NCBI RefSeq assembly: GCF_963678635.1
Contig: NC_087069.1
Span: forward strand, 17,584,660-17,648,659
Source of the DNA: Symsagittifera roscoffensis
Taxonomy: Eukaryota > Xenacoelomorpha > Acoela > Convolutidae
Direction: 5' to 3'
DNA: 64,000 nt
The position numbers and the translations under genes were made by a program. Each line of letters begins with the position of its first letter. The stretch's first letter is position 1. Positions 45,800 through 56,940 of the stretch are shown here, in pieces. The notes beneath the pieces are model-generated. The model worked only from the letters and a program-made list of their open reading frames with translations. It was not told where the DNA came from and did no database searches.

Positions 45800-46580
45800 T
45801 CTCATGCGTTCAGATAATCATTGAGTTTGCGGATGTTATGTTTTGCAAGATAACATAGAATTGGCAATAATGATGTTTGAATAAAGCATAATGGCCTATT
45901 GTAAACTGCGTTTAATTGCGCTTTTGTCTTTCTAGCTTCCATGGAGAAAATATAATCAAAAGTTCAATGAACTTAAGTTTTTGACAGAGATGCGAAACTG
46001 AGCTTCGCACCACTTGAGATACAAAGCCCGAAAGTCCAAAAAGTCGAAAAAATTTCCGAAAATTTTGATCTAAATCTATCGATAAGGCTAGGTTTGAAAC
46101 AAAAAAGAGCCTAGATATTAGAATGTGAAATTAGCATCGAAAGAAAAGTGATCACGCGGTAACAAAGCTGGGAATACCTCACCAATAACCCTTAGGGCCA
46201 AAAAATATATATTTCAAGTCCTCCTCACCTTCAAACCAACAAACAAACTGACACACATACAGTCAAAAACTATTTTCACGCTTCAAATGAAATAATATGC
46301 TGCCACTAAGCCGAAATTAAGTTGGTCGAAACCTATTAAGCTGAAAAAAAGAAAAAGAAAAAAGAACAAAGCCAAAAAAAAAAGACTACCAAAACGTTAA
46401 TAAGTCCCTCCAAACACTCAATCAAAACTAAAAATTGTAACCGAGAGGATTAGGATTTGAAAAAAGGGTTTGTAAAGAGGACTTTCTACTTAACGAGAAC
46501 GCAATAACAATAACAAAATTGCAAAATAATGATCATTTTCTAAGTTGGTAGGTTATTAGTTAGCAAAACCTATATGATTG
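45800..46580. other. Non-coding spacer
   Basis: No gene seen. A motif at 45,990-46,035 (GATGCGAAACTGAGCTTCGC) is echoed at 46,830-46,870 (AGCTTCGCATCACTCGCCAT). A-rich tracts fill 46,330-46,450. Confidence 0.5.
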
Positions 46581-46581
46581 T

Positions 46582-46797
46582 CTAATATAGATCTTTTGCT
46601 CTCCAACGAGCATTTCTTAGTTCAAAGTTTTGTTCTGCTTTGCTTCTGCTGGATTTTTTGGGCAGCTCTGTGGCGTCCTCCAAATATTTTGCCAAACTAC
46701 TCCCGTGAAAACAGTTTTGTACACTTTTTATCTGGCAACTTCTGAACAGAGGCTGAGCGGAGCTTTGAACACTTTCAATACAATTAAAGCATTGCAT
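46582..46797 (-). CDS. Unidentified C-terminal exon-like open frame
   Basis: Minus-strand open frame ending at 46,582. Its last ~45 codons are hydrophilic and charged (SSLAKYLEDATELPKKSSRS, then AEQNFELRNARWRAKDLY and stop), which reads like a genuine protein C-terminus. The first part is Cys-rich and less convincing. The opposite strand is also open (46,630-46,977, 115 codons), so the coding strand is uncertain. No family is recognised; a transposase tail or a small host gene are both possible. Confidence 0.3.
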   Translation of the reverse strand: MQCFNCIESVQSSAQPLFRSCQIKSVQNCFHGSSLAKYLEDATELPKKSSRSKAEQNFELRNARWRAKDLY

Positions 46798-47249
46798 TAC
46801 AAGCTGTTCAATAGTCGATTTTTTAACACAGTGGCGAGGCCTAGCTTCGCATCACTCGCCATACCAAAAATAGCTTTGCAAGCTAGCAGACAGGAAAGAA
46901 AAGGAGAGCCACTATCTCTAACGAAAAAAGAAATCTTTCTAAAAACCACAAGTAAAAAACTTCAAAATGTTCTATGAAATGATTTTCTATTTGCGGAAAA
47001 CACCTCCAAAAACTGATCTATAAAATCTTTATCTAATTTTTAACGTCTTGTGCCACCCGAAGGAAAGCATACAAATTGTTCCATCGAAGGACCCAAAGTT
47101 AGTTTAGTGAGCCTATGAAAAATGCGCAAAAGGTGAATAAAGCAAAAAAAAACATTCGGCATTTAAGCGACAAAAACATAAAAAGAAAAATCATAGGCCG
47201 CCAATTTTTTTTTTCGAAACGTATTATTTGAAGTTGGAAACAAACAGGT

Positions 47250-47320
47250 CCTAGTCAGATACGAACTCAAGATCTTTGTCGCCCCACGCCTATTCGTTAC
47301 TTCCAGACCAAGTGTGCTGG
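47250..47320 (-). ncRNA. Possible tRNA-derived SINE head (pol III A and B boxes)
   Basis: On the minus strand, an A-box-like TGGTCTGGAAG (47,310-47,300) is followed after 31 bases by a B-box-like GAGTTCGTATC (47,268-47,258). Each box has about one mismatch to consensus. The spacing fits a tRNA-type pol III promoter. No complete cloverleaf can be folded by eye, so a decayed SINE head is likelier than a tRNA gene. Confidence 0.25.
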
Positions 47321-47329
47321 AAACATTTA

Positions 47330-48287
47330 GAAAAAAGAAAAAATTATGAACCAAGATACCAAGTGATTCAAGTGTTTCTGTTAAACAACCCAAAAATATT
47401 TATATCCCAATTTGATAACGCTTGCTAATTGCAAGCTTAAAATTTTTGCTGAAAAATTTTTAGTTAAAACACATCAAAACCTAGAAAATTTCATCCTTAG
47501 TCTCAGATGAGGCTGATAAATAGCCTTAATATGAATTGAGAATCGAAACTAGTCATAACAAAAAATCCTACTAAAAAATTTTTTTTAAACCAAACTTTCC
47601 TCAAATCAAACTAAATCTGGCAAAAGATTCAAATATAGTGTTCGTTCGTATGGCTAAAGCAATATAACATCAGCCGAATCCTTTTTACTGACAAAAATGA
47701 ATGAAGAAATTCAAAATTAGATTAGGTTCTCAGAACAATTTTCAATTAACGGGGAAATTGTTTCAATCAAATTATAAAACACCTAAGCTTTGGAAAAAAA
47801 CGTCTCGAAAAGCGCAACATCCCAAATAAAATGCTTTATCTTTTTCTCAATAAAAATAATTTTCTCAAAAATATTTGGAAAAATAATAAATACCTCAAAA
47901 GAACTGAGAAAATGCTTTATTTGGGTTTTCAAGAAACTGAGCAGCAAAAGTTGTAGCAAAGTTGCTAACGGGAAAAAATTGTCTGGTACCAGATCACAAG
48001 TCATTTGTCGTCGCAAGTGAAATTAAACAAATAATTCCAGGATATGTCAAAACTTCAGCCGCGAATTTTTAGTATTGACGAGGAATCGACCAAAAATTGA
48101 AAAAATTTTGTTCGTTACATCGCCTGAAAACTTAAAATTGCAACTCCCCCCCTGTTTATGCAAAACCAAGCAAACTTGTGGCTCGGGTATTATATGTACG
48201 GAAAAAACGCACTTTTTGGATTCAGTTTTTGCATACAAAATCAGATAAACTACAAACAATTATAAAATTTGCTCGAGTGATATATCA
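47330..48287. other. Non-coding AT-rich stretch
   Basis: No gene. The frames at 47,783-48,016 (minus) and 47,790-48,020 (plus) are both open over the same bases, which is typical of low-complexity A/T sequence. TTTATTTGGGATGTTGCG-like words repeat weakly near 47,830 and 47,915. Confidence 0.5.
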
Positions 48288-48295
48288 CTTTGAAG

Positions 48296-48689
48296 CAGGG
48301 GCGGATTTGGGTTGGCGGACGCACCCCCCCTCAGGATTGGACACCCTGCAGACCCAAAGGGTCCCCCTTTGGTACTTTTTAAGAAATCCACTTTCGGCCG
48401 ACCGACCCTAAAATTTTTCTAAAGGCGCCTTTGGCGCCAATATTAACTATTTTTTGAGAGGGAGCGCGCGCCAAAAAAATGCGATTTTTTGTCAAAATTT
48501 TTCGAAAAATTGCCCAAAAACGCCTTTTTGACAGTTTTTTGCTTTGGGATATCTCAGTGCTTTGGGAGAGCTCAGTGTTTTTGGGAGAGCTCAAAAATAG
48601 TGCTTTGGGAGAGCTCAAAAAATCAAAAAAAAAATCGATTTCTTTTTGAAATTCCGCCCCCCCTCGAGAAAATCCTGGATCCGCCCCTG
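48296..48689. mobile_element. hAT-type MITE with 8-bp target duplication
   Basis: Terminal inverted repeats CAGGGGCGGAT (48,296-48,306) and ATCCGCCCCTG (48,679-48,689) are perfect over 11 bp. They are flanked by CTTTGAAG (48,288-48,295) and TTTTGAAG (48,690-48,697), an 8-bp target-site duplication with one mismatch. CAGGGG-type ends with 8-bp duplications are typical of the hAT superfamily. At 394 bp with no transposase it is non-autonomous. The interior has GGCGCCTTTGGCGCC-type palindromes and about four copies of GCTTTGGGAGAGCTCA near 48,540-48,620. Confidence 0.9.
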
Positions 48690-48699
48690 TTTTGAAGCA

Positions 48700-50250
48700 C
48701 TTTCAGTTTTCATTTGAACTTCATTAAAGTTTTTCATGAAGTTTACTCTGTCGAGAGGAACATTTTTGATTTTTGTTCTTCGAAGTTAAGCAAATGATTA
48801 ACGCTTATTAGATGGAAATCGATAATTTAAGGCGTGTATTATATAGTTTCACTTCAAAAACACTATTTTAAAGCTTCATTTGGCGTATCCTTGTCACTAA
48901 AAAAATTTAAAAAAAGTGGAATGTCGTAATAGATTTGTACTGAAATTTGTTTGAAGTACAAACGATCTTTCGTTTTTGTCACTCCGCGCACAAAAAAGAA
49001 ACGACACAGATTCGAGAAGAAAACCTTTTCTATGAATCTGATCAGTTTTTTGGGTGCACTGGCAGAACCATCAGCTGTGCATTTTATTCGTTTACAATCA
49101 GTGGAGTCAAAACAGTTTTTATACACCCAGAACGAAAGCTGCCTTTTTTGCGCATTTTTGGAGCCGTACTTTGAATTGAGCATTTTAGCAAAACTATCAG
49201 CAATTAATGTGATAGATGCGGTACAGATTAAATCGTTTGAAAAAAAATTATCTTTAAATCAACGAAACTATCAAAAAGGGAGTTAGGTTGACAAATCACC
49301 ACTAAATCGTGTTGTCCTAACTCACGTATTTCACTAGATCTACAGAAAGAAATCGAAATTTCCTCAGATTTTCGTTCAGAGCAGGGGAGGATCTAATATT
49401 TCTCTGTCCATGGCCCATCTAGAATTTTTTCAGCTTCTACAGTGATTTCTGTTAATTATGACTGCTTCTCATCAATACTAACAGTTTCAGCTTATTAATC
49501 GCTAGAAAAAGCTCAAAATCTTCAATCGTGCATATATTATCAATCTTCATTTTGTATTAACTGACCTCCTTCTTGAAGCTCAATTTTTTTCAAACTTGCC
49601 AGCTATGCAAAGTTCTATGCAAAACTTTTTGTCATCGTCGAGGTTTCAATATGTTTCTTTTCTAAAAAAAAATCTGTTTTATTCGGGGTTCAATTTAATT
49701 TAATTGATTTCATAATAACATTGTCTTTTGAAACCAATTAGCTTTGGTTTATCTCAATTTTCAGCGAAGAAAAAAAAATGGACTTTGCTCAGTGTTTTAT
49801 TCCTTTTAAGCATTTTTCTATTTTACTGAAGCTGGAAAACGTTATCAAAATTTTTTGTTTCCAAAAACTATGAAAATATTTCCAAAAATTAAAATCTGTT
49901 TCAAAAAAAATAAAGGCACATTGGCAAGGTATGAAAGGAATTGCAAATTTTCTTGTGCAAAAAAAACTCAGCCAATAGAAAATTTTTCTGATTCTGATTT
50001 GATAGAAATGTTCCACCATTCGATATCTCAATTTTGAGAACATCCAATCTATCAGCTCAATAATAGCTAAAAACCTTCTAACACAATAGAAAAAACAAAT
50101 GCTTTTGAAATTCACTATTTTGAAAAAATTGATCTCATAGTTTTAATTTAAAAATCATAGACTTGATCCAACAAATCATGCTGTAATGACTTGGAAGACT
50201 TATAACTGAATTGTAAGTTATAAATTCAATCCAATTTACCAGAAAACAAC
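48700..50250. other. Non-coding stretch with an unexplained multi-frame open block
   Basis: Between about 48,870 and 49,286 three frames are open for 75-111 codons each (two plus, one minus). None shows a domain; the plus frame with FLGALAEPSAVHFIRLQSVE is the least biased. It may be an old exon or chance. Elsewhere there is nothing supportable: 49,789-50,115 and 49,855-50,037 are low-complexity frames on opposite strands. Confidence 0.4.
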
Positions 50251-50252
50251 CT

Positions 50253-50590
50253 AAAAATTGAGGGGTAATTTTCACATATTTTATATGCTGATTGCTACAA
50301 TTTACTTCTACCTCATAATAGGCTGGAATGATGTTCTCATGACGAAGAACCCCAATAATGAAACTTTTTAACTGATAAGAATCAATAGAAAATTAACCTA
50401 TCTGATGTTATTTTCCCAACAGTTGAAAACATATACAATTTGAGCCAAAACTTGGAATATCAAAAAAAAATTCTGTGTTCACAAAAGGGCTATCTGAACA
50501 AACTACTAGTTTGTTAAGATAGCCCTTTTGTGAACACAGAATTTTTATCAATCAACATATAAAATATGTGAAAATTACCCCTCAATTTTT
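50253..50590. repeat. Nested inverted repeat (outer 42 bp, inner 30 bp plus loop)
   Basis: The outer arms 50,253-50,294 and 50,549-50,590 pair over 42 bases with one mismatch (core GAGGGGTAATTTTCACATAT). Inside, arms 50,466-50,495 and 50,517-50,546 pair perfectly over 30 bases (core CTGTGTTCACAAAAGGGC). Their 21-base loop is itself a palindrome (AACAAACTA C TAGTTTGTT). It is probably a small foldback or a palindromic MITE inside another repeat. Confidence 0.9.
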
Positions 50591-52190
50591 GGTTGTAGTC
50601 TGATAACCGTCTCGGTCACTTACCACTTTGGAATATTGCTGCAAACAGCAGAAAATTTTTAAAACCGACCATTTAAAAAAACTATTTGAAAATTTATTAA
50701 ATAATTTTTGTAGCTGCTGGTTGATATTTATCCAAATCAAATGGGTTAATAGTTATACTGGTTTTCACCCCAGTATAAGTCCCACCTTAGACCCGCCTTA
50801 GACATTTTGCCCTTTTTAAACTTATTGGCACATTTCGCCACATGACCACCTATTTTAAAAATTTTAAAAAATCAGTTTTTTAAAGACGATATATTAGGCC
50901 ATAAATTAGGCCATAAATAACGGTGGCTAAATACGCGTCGGTCCTTCAACACAAATGACCGCCATGAGCGTTTTCATAATTAATTGACGTCTCGGTAACG
51001 AGTTGCTTTGTACCAAAAAAAATCGCGACTAATTGTATAAAACGATTGCCATCAGAATGAAAGTTTTGAAGCAAACTTACCCGAAATTCAAGTTGGATTG
51101 CTTATCGACAGCATTTGTTCCGCCAATGATAATGGGGATTAATCTTTGTCTTCGGGCAAGTTTTTTTTTTCACGCGAAATCAGATGCCAAATAAAATCAT
51201 TGAATTGGTCAAATGATGCCATACAAATCCTATTCCAATCCAGATTCAGACAACCTTCAAAAACTTTGATACTTGTCCTAGTATCGAGAAAAAACGGTTT
51301 GAGTAGAATACCAATCCTTCAAGGATCCTTTAGGGAGGCCTAAATCGGGTAGAGGCTATATCCTTGGGCCGCCGCAAGTCCTTAAATTTAGCTCCTTTCT
51401 TTAGCAACCTTAGCAACCGCGAATTTAGTATCAAAAAGTTTTGATTTTGAGGACCCCTTTGACAATAAAAGGCTGTTTCCCTGGCAGTTTTTTTTTTCAA
51501 AATTTTTATGTTTTTTTTGTCCCAATTCCGGTAAATATTATTTAAAAAAATTGTAAACTTTCGTATTGTCGTTGTGAACTTTCGACTACCAATATTGTGA
51601 CAAGGTGAGAGCATAATTTTACCACACTGTTGACCATTTCAAGTCATGTTTTTTTTTTTTTTTTTTTTCAAATTGTGTCCTTCATATTCCACTATTTCAC
51701 TTTGCGCAGTTAGAGGCAATGTAAAACTGATATTTTCAATAATCTGAGCATTCACATCTCAAGAACCCTAACCTGGCGGTGTTTATTTGTAAACAAATGC
51801 AATGAAGCAAGCTACTTGAGAAACCAAATATCATGCAACATTTTGGTTTGAAAAATTGAGTTTGTTTTGTTTCAATAAGAGATCTTCTAGCTGACTGTAA
51901 TATTATATGGGTCTTCTCTTTTTTTTGCTTCTAATAATAGGTTAATCGCAATCGCAGCATTCTGCGTCGCTAGTTCGATCGAAGACCGTAAAATTACTTC
52001 TTTCCTCCCGGGATTCTGAGAGATTAAAACGGTTGTATATGAATGTTTTTGGACAACTTTGGGACTGCCTGCTAAATATCAACTTAATTTTGCTGCACGT
52101 ATCTTTGCAGATTCATACCGGGATCAGGAACTACAATTTAACGAAGGGTTGCAGCATCTGAGAATCTGAATAGCCTATCCTATCGTACTG
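50591..52190. other. Non-coding stretch
   Basis: No gene. Small features: a hairpin TTATACTGG/CCAGTATAA at about 50,753-50,778; a tandem AGGCCATAAATT duplication near 50,897-50,922; a run of 20 T at 51,649-51,668. Frame 51,330-51,614 (minus) is not family-like. Confidence 0.5.
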
Positions 52191-52199
52191 AGAATTATT

Positions 52200-52640
52200 T
52201 CCCGGTCCTTTTCAATTACGATTGCAGCATTAAAATTATCCTTAAAAGTCTCGGAGTGACCGAAAGCAAGAGTTGTTCAACAATCCTGCAAAAGGAATCG
52301 CTTTGAATCAAAAAATGACAGGGCACTCTAATTGATAGCGATTGATCAAATTTTGTGTTTTTCTTTATAGACGAGAAACACACGGAAGTTGTTGATGAAG
52401 ATTTGAATGTGTGTTAATCAGCATGATGTGAGATAAGATGCGTTTAACCAAAAATATCTGGTGATGTGCAAACAATTATAAACAAAGACAGCCATTAGTC
52501 CTTGAGCAGGAAAGTACACCACGATCAGGATTATCGGCAGACTACATACCCGATGCTGATCAGCGTCTCAAAGTTCATGTTTTGGCGTGAGCTGCAAGTG
52601 CATAAGGTGGAACGAAGTTGAATTAAGTAAGGGTATTATG
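52200..52640 (+). pseudogene. Possible Tc1/mariner-like transposase fossil
   Basis: A helix-turn-helix-like piece LKSLGVTESKSCSTILQKES (about 52,237-52,305) is followed, after stops, by FFIDEKHTEVVDE (52,361-52,399). The latter resembles the DEK box that carries a catalytic aspartate in mariner/Tc1 transposases. Downstream, SKFMFWRELQVHK (~52,570-52,610) sits where VMVWG-type text is expected. Stops and frame changes are frequent. The match is by pattern only and may be coincidence. Confidence 0.3.
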
Positions 52641-52649
52641 ATAGTATTG

Positions 52650-53395
52650 CTTATATCTCGTGTTGCTTGTATCTCGTGTAAAGTTAAAGTTATCTTAGTG
52701 TTATAGCTAAAACTGTATTTTGTTGTTAGGAATGAATTCTTATCTCAGTCATATTTTTTATGAGAATTAGCCGATATATTATGAGAACGAAACTGAAAGG
52801 CCGTGATATTTTCCAGCCCGTTCATCTTCGGTCACATCTCCACCCTGTTCAGCTTAAAACTGCAACCAACTTTGGTTAGTTTGAAAAAACAAACGCTTCC
52901 TCCAGTTTTTTGAGATTGTGATATACATCCAAAGCTTTATCGCTGCAAACAAAACTGCCTGTATCTCAATAGAGCGGCTTGACGTTGAGGTTGGGTTTTT
53001 TTCAAAGAGTAAAAATCGAACATGACTTCGTAGGCGAGATCCAAAATGACTGCTTCAAGAGTTGTCGGTTCATTTCAATGTTTTACGGTAACATGGGACA
53101 TTAGCAAGATTTTCGTCAAATATCTCGAAGCATTTCATTGAATTTTTGCACAGTTTTGGCAGTATATTGTTTTCATTCCATACAAAGCTTAATTTTTTTT
53201 CTATTACGCGTCGACTCAATCGTTTCACCACACACAGTTTATTCATGTTCTTGTAGAAGTTAGATCAAAATACATTTGTGGCGGTTTTTCTGAATAAAGT
53301 GTTTCGCTCTACAAAAGGAGCCGTCAGTTTTAATGCCGAAACATCAGCATCCAATGCAAGTGTGTGATATCCCCAACTAGTTCTAGGTATAATTG
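52650..53395. other. Non-coding stretch
   Basis: No gene is recognised between the mariner-like fossil and the polymerase element. Frame 53,265-53,450 (minus) overlaps the element boundary and is Thr/Ser/Pro low complexity. Confidence 0.5.
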
Positions 53396-54049
53396 AAGTA
53401 GTAGTAGATGTTGGAGCTGAAGTGGGTGGGGGGTCCCTGCAGACCCCCATGTTTTAAAATTGGGAATAGAGCATCCGGTCTGCAAGCTATGTGTTAAGAT
53501 AAGGAATAGATTTCACCATGTAATAAGATATGGAAAAGAATTGGTAAGGTTTCGCGGTTTGTGTGATGGTAAGAGAATGGTAAGAAAAGGAGTATGTTTT
53601 TATATTTTGTGTGGAAATGTCCACTTTTTTCGCAAAAATTTCGGCGCTCGTTATCTAATTGGCTAAAATCAATGGTAAATTACATGTAGGTTTTGGAATG
53701 AGGGTCATGTAATTGTTTTTTTTTGGTTCATGGTGAGTCAATGTTAAAAATTGGATTTTATCTCGAAAAAATGAAATCGTTTAACACGATAAGATTTGGT
53801 ATAAATCAACCTTATAAGTATTTTATTAGATGAACTTACTTTTTAAAACAACGTTTTATCTACCTGAAACTAGGTTGAAACCCACTGAAATTTCAAAACG
53901 TACTAAAACTTCGAAACTTGAGAAAAAAACGTTACAAGGAAAATATATAAATCACTGCGTCGATTTTCCAGTTTATCGCAACTTTATAATGAAGAACCAA
54001 CACAAATCTACCTCGTACATAAATTAAATTTTTGCCATCTCTTCTTATC

Positions 54050-56858
54050 AGTTTGTTACATTGCATCAACGTTTTTGTATGAATTCCATCATCCTAAACT
54101 TGCCTTTTTGGATAAAAGTAACTAAGTCCTTTCATTGTTTGTTCATTTGTGGCCACCATATGGTTTACGGTTCTCAATTCTCTCTTTGTGGATGTTAGGT
54201 TGTTTGCTGCATCGATCACTCTTCTGTACTTTGACATGCGTCGATCTTCAGATTCATCTAAAACTCTTTTGTTCAAACTTTTACTACTGAATTTGAATTT
54301 ATCTGATCTGTTGTCATAACAGCAATTTGTCTTGCTACAGAAAAATAACATTTCTGTACATCTAAATTACTCTTTGAATAGTCTTGGCTCCCGTTTTCTG
54401 TGCTTTTAATGCGTACTGCAATTCGTTCGAAGGAAGACATTAGATTTTGCATCTACCTTGAAAGGTTCTCTGCGATCATTTTTCCCCATTTTTTCCCTAA
54501 TAGCTCTATGATCTGGTTGGATATAGTCATATAAGTTTTCTTCAGCAAAGCCAAATTAAAGTGAGTGTGTGTCTATCCCAACTGTTCAAATTTTTTATCA
54601 TCGCAGAACTTGTCAAAGAAGTTGTAATACAGCTCCAACATTCTCAGTATTGCATAGTGTAGTATAAAAAATCCAACAATGATGGGTTCTCTCTCTTCAA
54701 TGGTTGGTTTCAGCACTTCAACCTCATAAAAAATGTTCTCAACTGTGTTCAGTTTTTTAAATATTGGTTCATTGATTGCCTTATGAGTTTTTTCATCGTT
54801 CAGATATTTTGTGATTGTATGCGTGGATCTATCTATGATATGATGTCCTGATTTCCAAGAAATTACCTAGAACTTTCATTGTTTCTGCTACAATTCCTGG
54901 CAGAGGGTTTTCATCTCAATCTCTTCTAGCATCAACCAGTGACTGTTTAAAACTGTGGAAACGTTTTTGAGATGAGTACTGAACAAAATGGTAAATTTTG
55001 TTGCACTGCAAGCCAAGTTCCAAATAAAAATTGAACAGAGGAGATATAATTGTTCCATTTTCTATCTTGAAACTAAATATCAGCCTTCTCTGATGATGTT
55101 TCAACACTTCGTTCTCGATTGCATAATTTTTCATGTAGTCTCCTTTTTAGTTTGTTCCAAGTTCAGTGTTATGAAAACTGGAGGAAAATTGGCAAATTTA
55201 GATTGTAGTTCATCTGGCACAACTACATTGCACTGAAGATAACCAAATTAGGATCCATTTTTTTTTGCTAAAAACGATCCTATAAAAAAAGAAGATTTTT
55301 GATCTTGTCAACGGTTTTAAATGTTTCCCACTATTCTCATTCCCATCTTTCTTCAATCTCATATTCTTTCTCTTTAAAATCTTCCCGTCTCATATCATCC
55401 ATCTCTCTCTTCTTATTAAATCGTTCAATATCCTGATGTGTCAACGAGGGACGAGCTTCTTGACAGGAACAGAAATGGTAATATTCCGTTGCGCCGAACA
55501 CTGCTTTGCAGAGATCACAATAACCGTCCATATCAAAACAGTCAATTTCTTCTGTTTTCCAGATGTGAAAAAGCTCTCAGCTTTCAATCTGGTCTTGATT
55601 CCTGGTAGAAAGATTGCACATATTCTCAAAATTGCGAGATCGGTTATTTCTAGCTTCAAATTTCTGCATATCGGTGTCAAACTCCCATCTCGTGTGCAGC
55701 ATGTTGGCATATCTTGACATATTGAGAAAGGGTAAAGCTGGCTTGCATCAAGTCCAACAATTGATTTACATATATTTGATGAATTTCTGATGAATTTCTC
55801 ATCAACTACAGCTTTTCGAGTGAAAACAAGGGAAAATCCACCGGCCGTGTCTTCTCGAGTCTTTATCACTTTCGCAAATTGGATAAAACATTTGATTTGT
55901 AGATTTGATTAGACATATCTTTGCTATATTGGGAAACGTACATCCAAGTTTTAACATATCTATCCCCTTGTTATGATAAAACTGAATCCTTTTCTGCTTT
56001 GCTTTCAGGGATGGAACAACATGCTTGTTGTTGTATCACTTCAAAAAGTCTTTGCACACGGTCAATCCGCTTTTCTGCCAAGTATCTTGTAAGTTATTGT
56101 AATTATCCAAACGAGATTGGGGTACAGTCCTGATTTGCATATTTTCCAGCGCTTGCTGCTCGTCATTTCCATGCTTTCTCAGATTCTCATTTTCATGTCG
56201 TATGTCGTAGTAACGGCTCAGGTAAGACAGAGTCCGGACATCCCATAGAGATGATTTTCAGCAAAGCAGCAAAAATTGCCTTATTTGTGATCATCTTGAA
56301 TCGCCACTTTTTGTTTTGTTGTTCTTGAGTACAAGGCTCCACGATATCATTTTCTTCTACTTTCCCTTGAAGCTTTATCAAGTCTGCTTTAGTACAAGCA
56401 AATAGGGTTTTTCAATTAGAGTATTGTTTTCATGGGCGTAGAAATATTGGTATTCACCAGTCTCGATATTTTAAAAAACAATCCTCAGAGCAATGTTTTT
56501 GCTGCGGAACCGAGCTTGTTGAAGACTTCTGGAATTTTTTCGTTGATTAGTTCAGTTTCTACCTTATGTCTACCTTATATCTCCCCTAAGTTGAATACCC
56601 TATGTGTCCAATTTACAATCTCCGTGTACACCAGAAAATGTTGACAAGCACTAAGTTCCTTTTCAGTTTTCCACCATCCGCCCCTTCTTCCTCCACAATC
56701 TTGTTTAAGTCCGCTACGAAAGCACTAGGTTTCCGTTGCTTAGCTCCATGTTCCTTTCTCCGATAATGATGGACATAGTAGTAATTTGGGAACTCTTGTT
56801 CACAAGAAGAACAAACCGTTGACTGCTTGGAAGTTGATGAAGCATTTTTTTTGGCCAT
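54050..56858 (-). pseudogene. Protein-primed family B DNA polymerase, copy 2 (broken)
   Basis: The start is probably the ATG at 56,856-56,858 (MAKKNASSTSK), 12 bases inside an alternative ATG. It has an N-terminal Cys/His finger (VCSSCEQEFPNYYYVHHYRR). A deletion then removes everything matching about 13,150-14,650 of copy 1, including the exonuclease region (junction near 56,200). Polymerase motif A is intact (GLDASQLYPFSICQDMP, 55,690-55,758), motif B is degraded (~54,870), and motif C reads DTHS followed by a stop (~54,565). The C-terminal part ends GLSYFYPKRQV with a stop at 54,094. The longest open piece is 142 codons (55,441-55,869). It is inactive. Confidence 0.82.
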
Positions 56859-56940
56859 TTGATAGTACATTTCTAGTTGATTGCAAGTGAATTACTTATA
56901 GTCAGGACAAAAAAAAACTCCTTTAGCACATATTTTCTGA

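Larger units (their letters stand above)
38880..45800 (-). mobile_element. Second gypsy-like remnant with repeated integrase end
   Basis: Related to 20,050-23,000 of the first element, same strand. From 45,800 down: RNase H end (DHKPISFLFIQKSNPNHRV, 45,594-45,782), integrase zinc and core region (about 44.6-45.5 kb, stop-riddled), then the integrase C-terminal part plus pol tail repeated about five times. Gag, protease and most of RT are missing. The upper edge (about 45,800) is abrupt. All frames are broken. Confidence 0.75.

Noticed and set aside
46630-46977. 115-codon plus-strand frame with a SEQRLSGALNTFNTIK segment suggestive of a hAT dimerisation region
   Set aside because: The resemblance is to a few residues only, spacing is wrong, and the opposite strand reads more like a protein end.
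47783-48020. Overlapping 76-77-codon frames on both strands
   Set aside because: Low-complexity A/T sequence lacking stops on both strands; no family features.
51649-51668. Run of 20 T as a pol III terminator or poly(A) tail of a retrotransposed copy
   Set aside because: No pol III promoter or gene copy lies upstream on either strand; it is probably a plain homopolymer.
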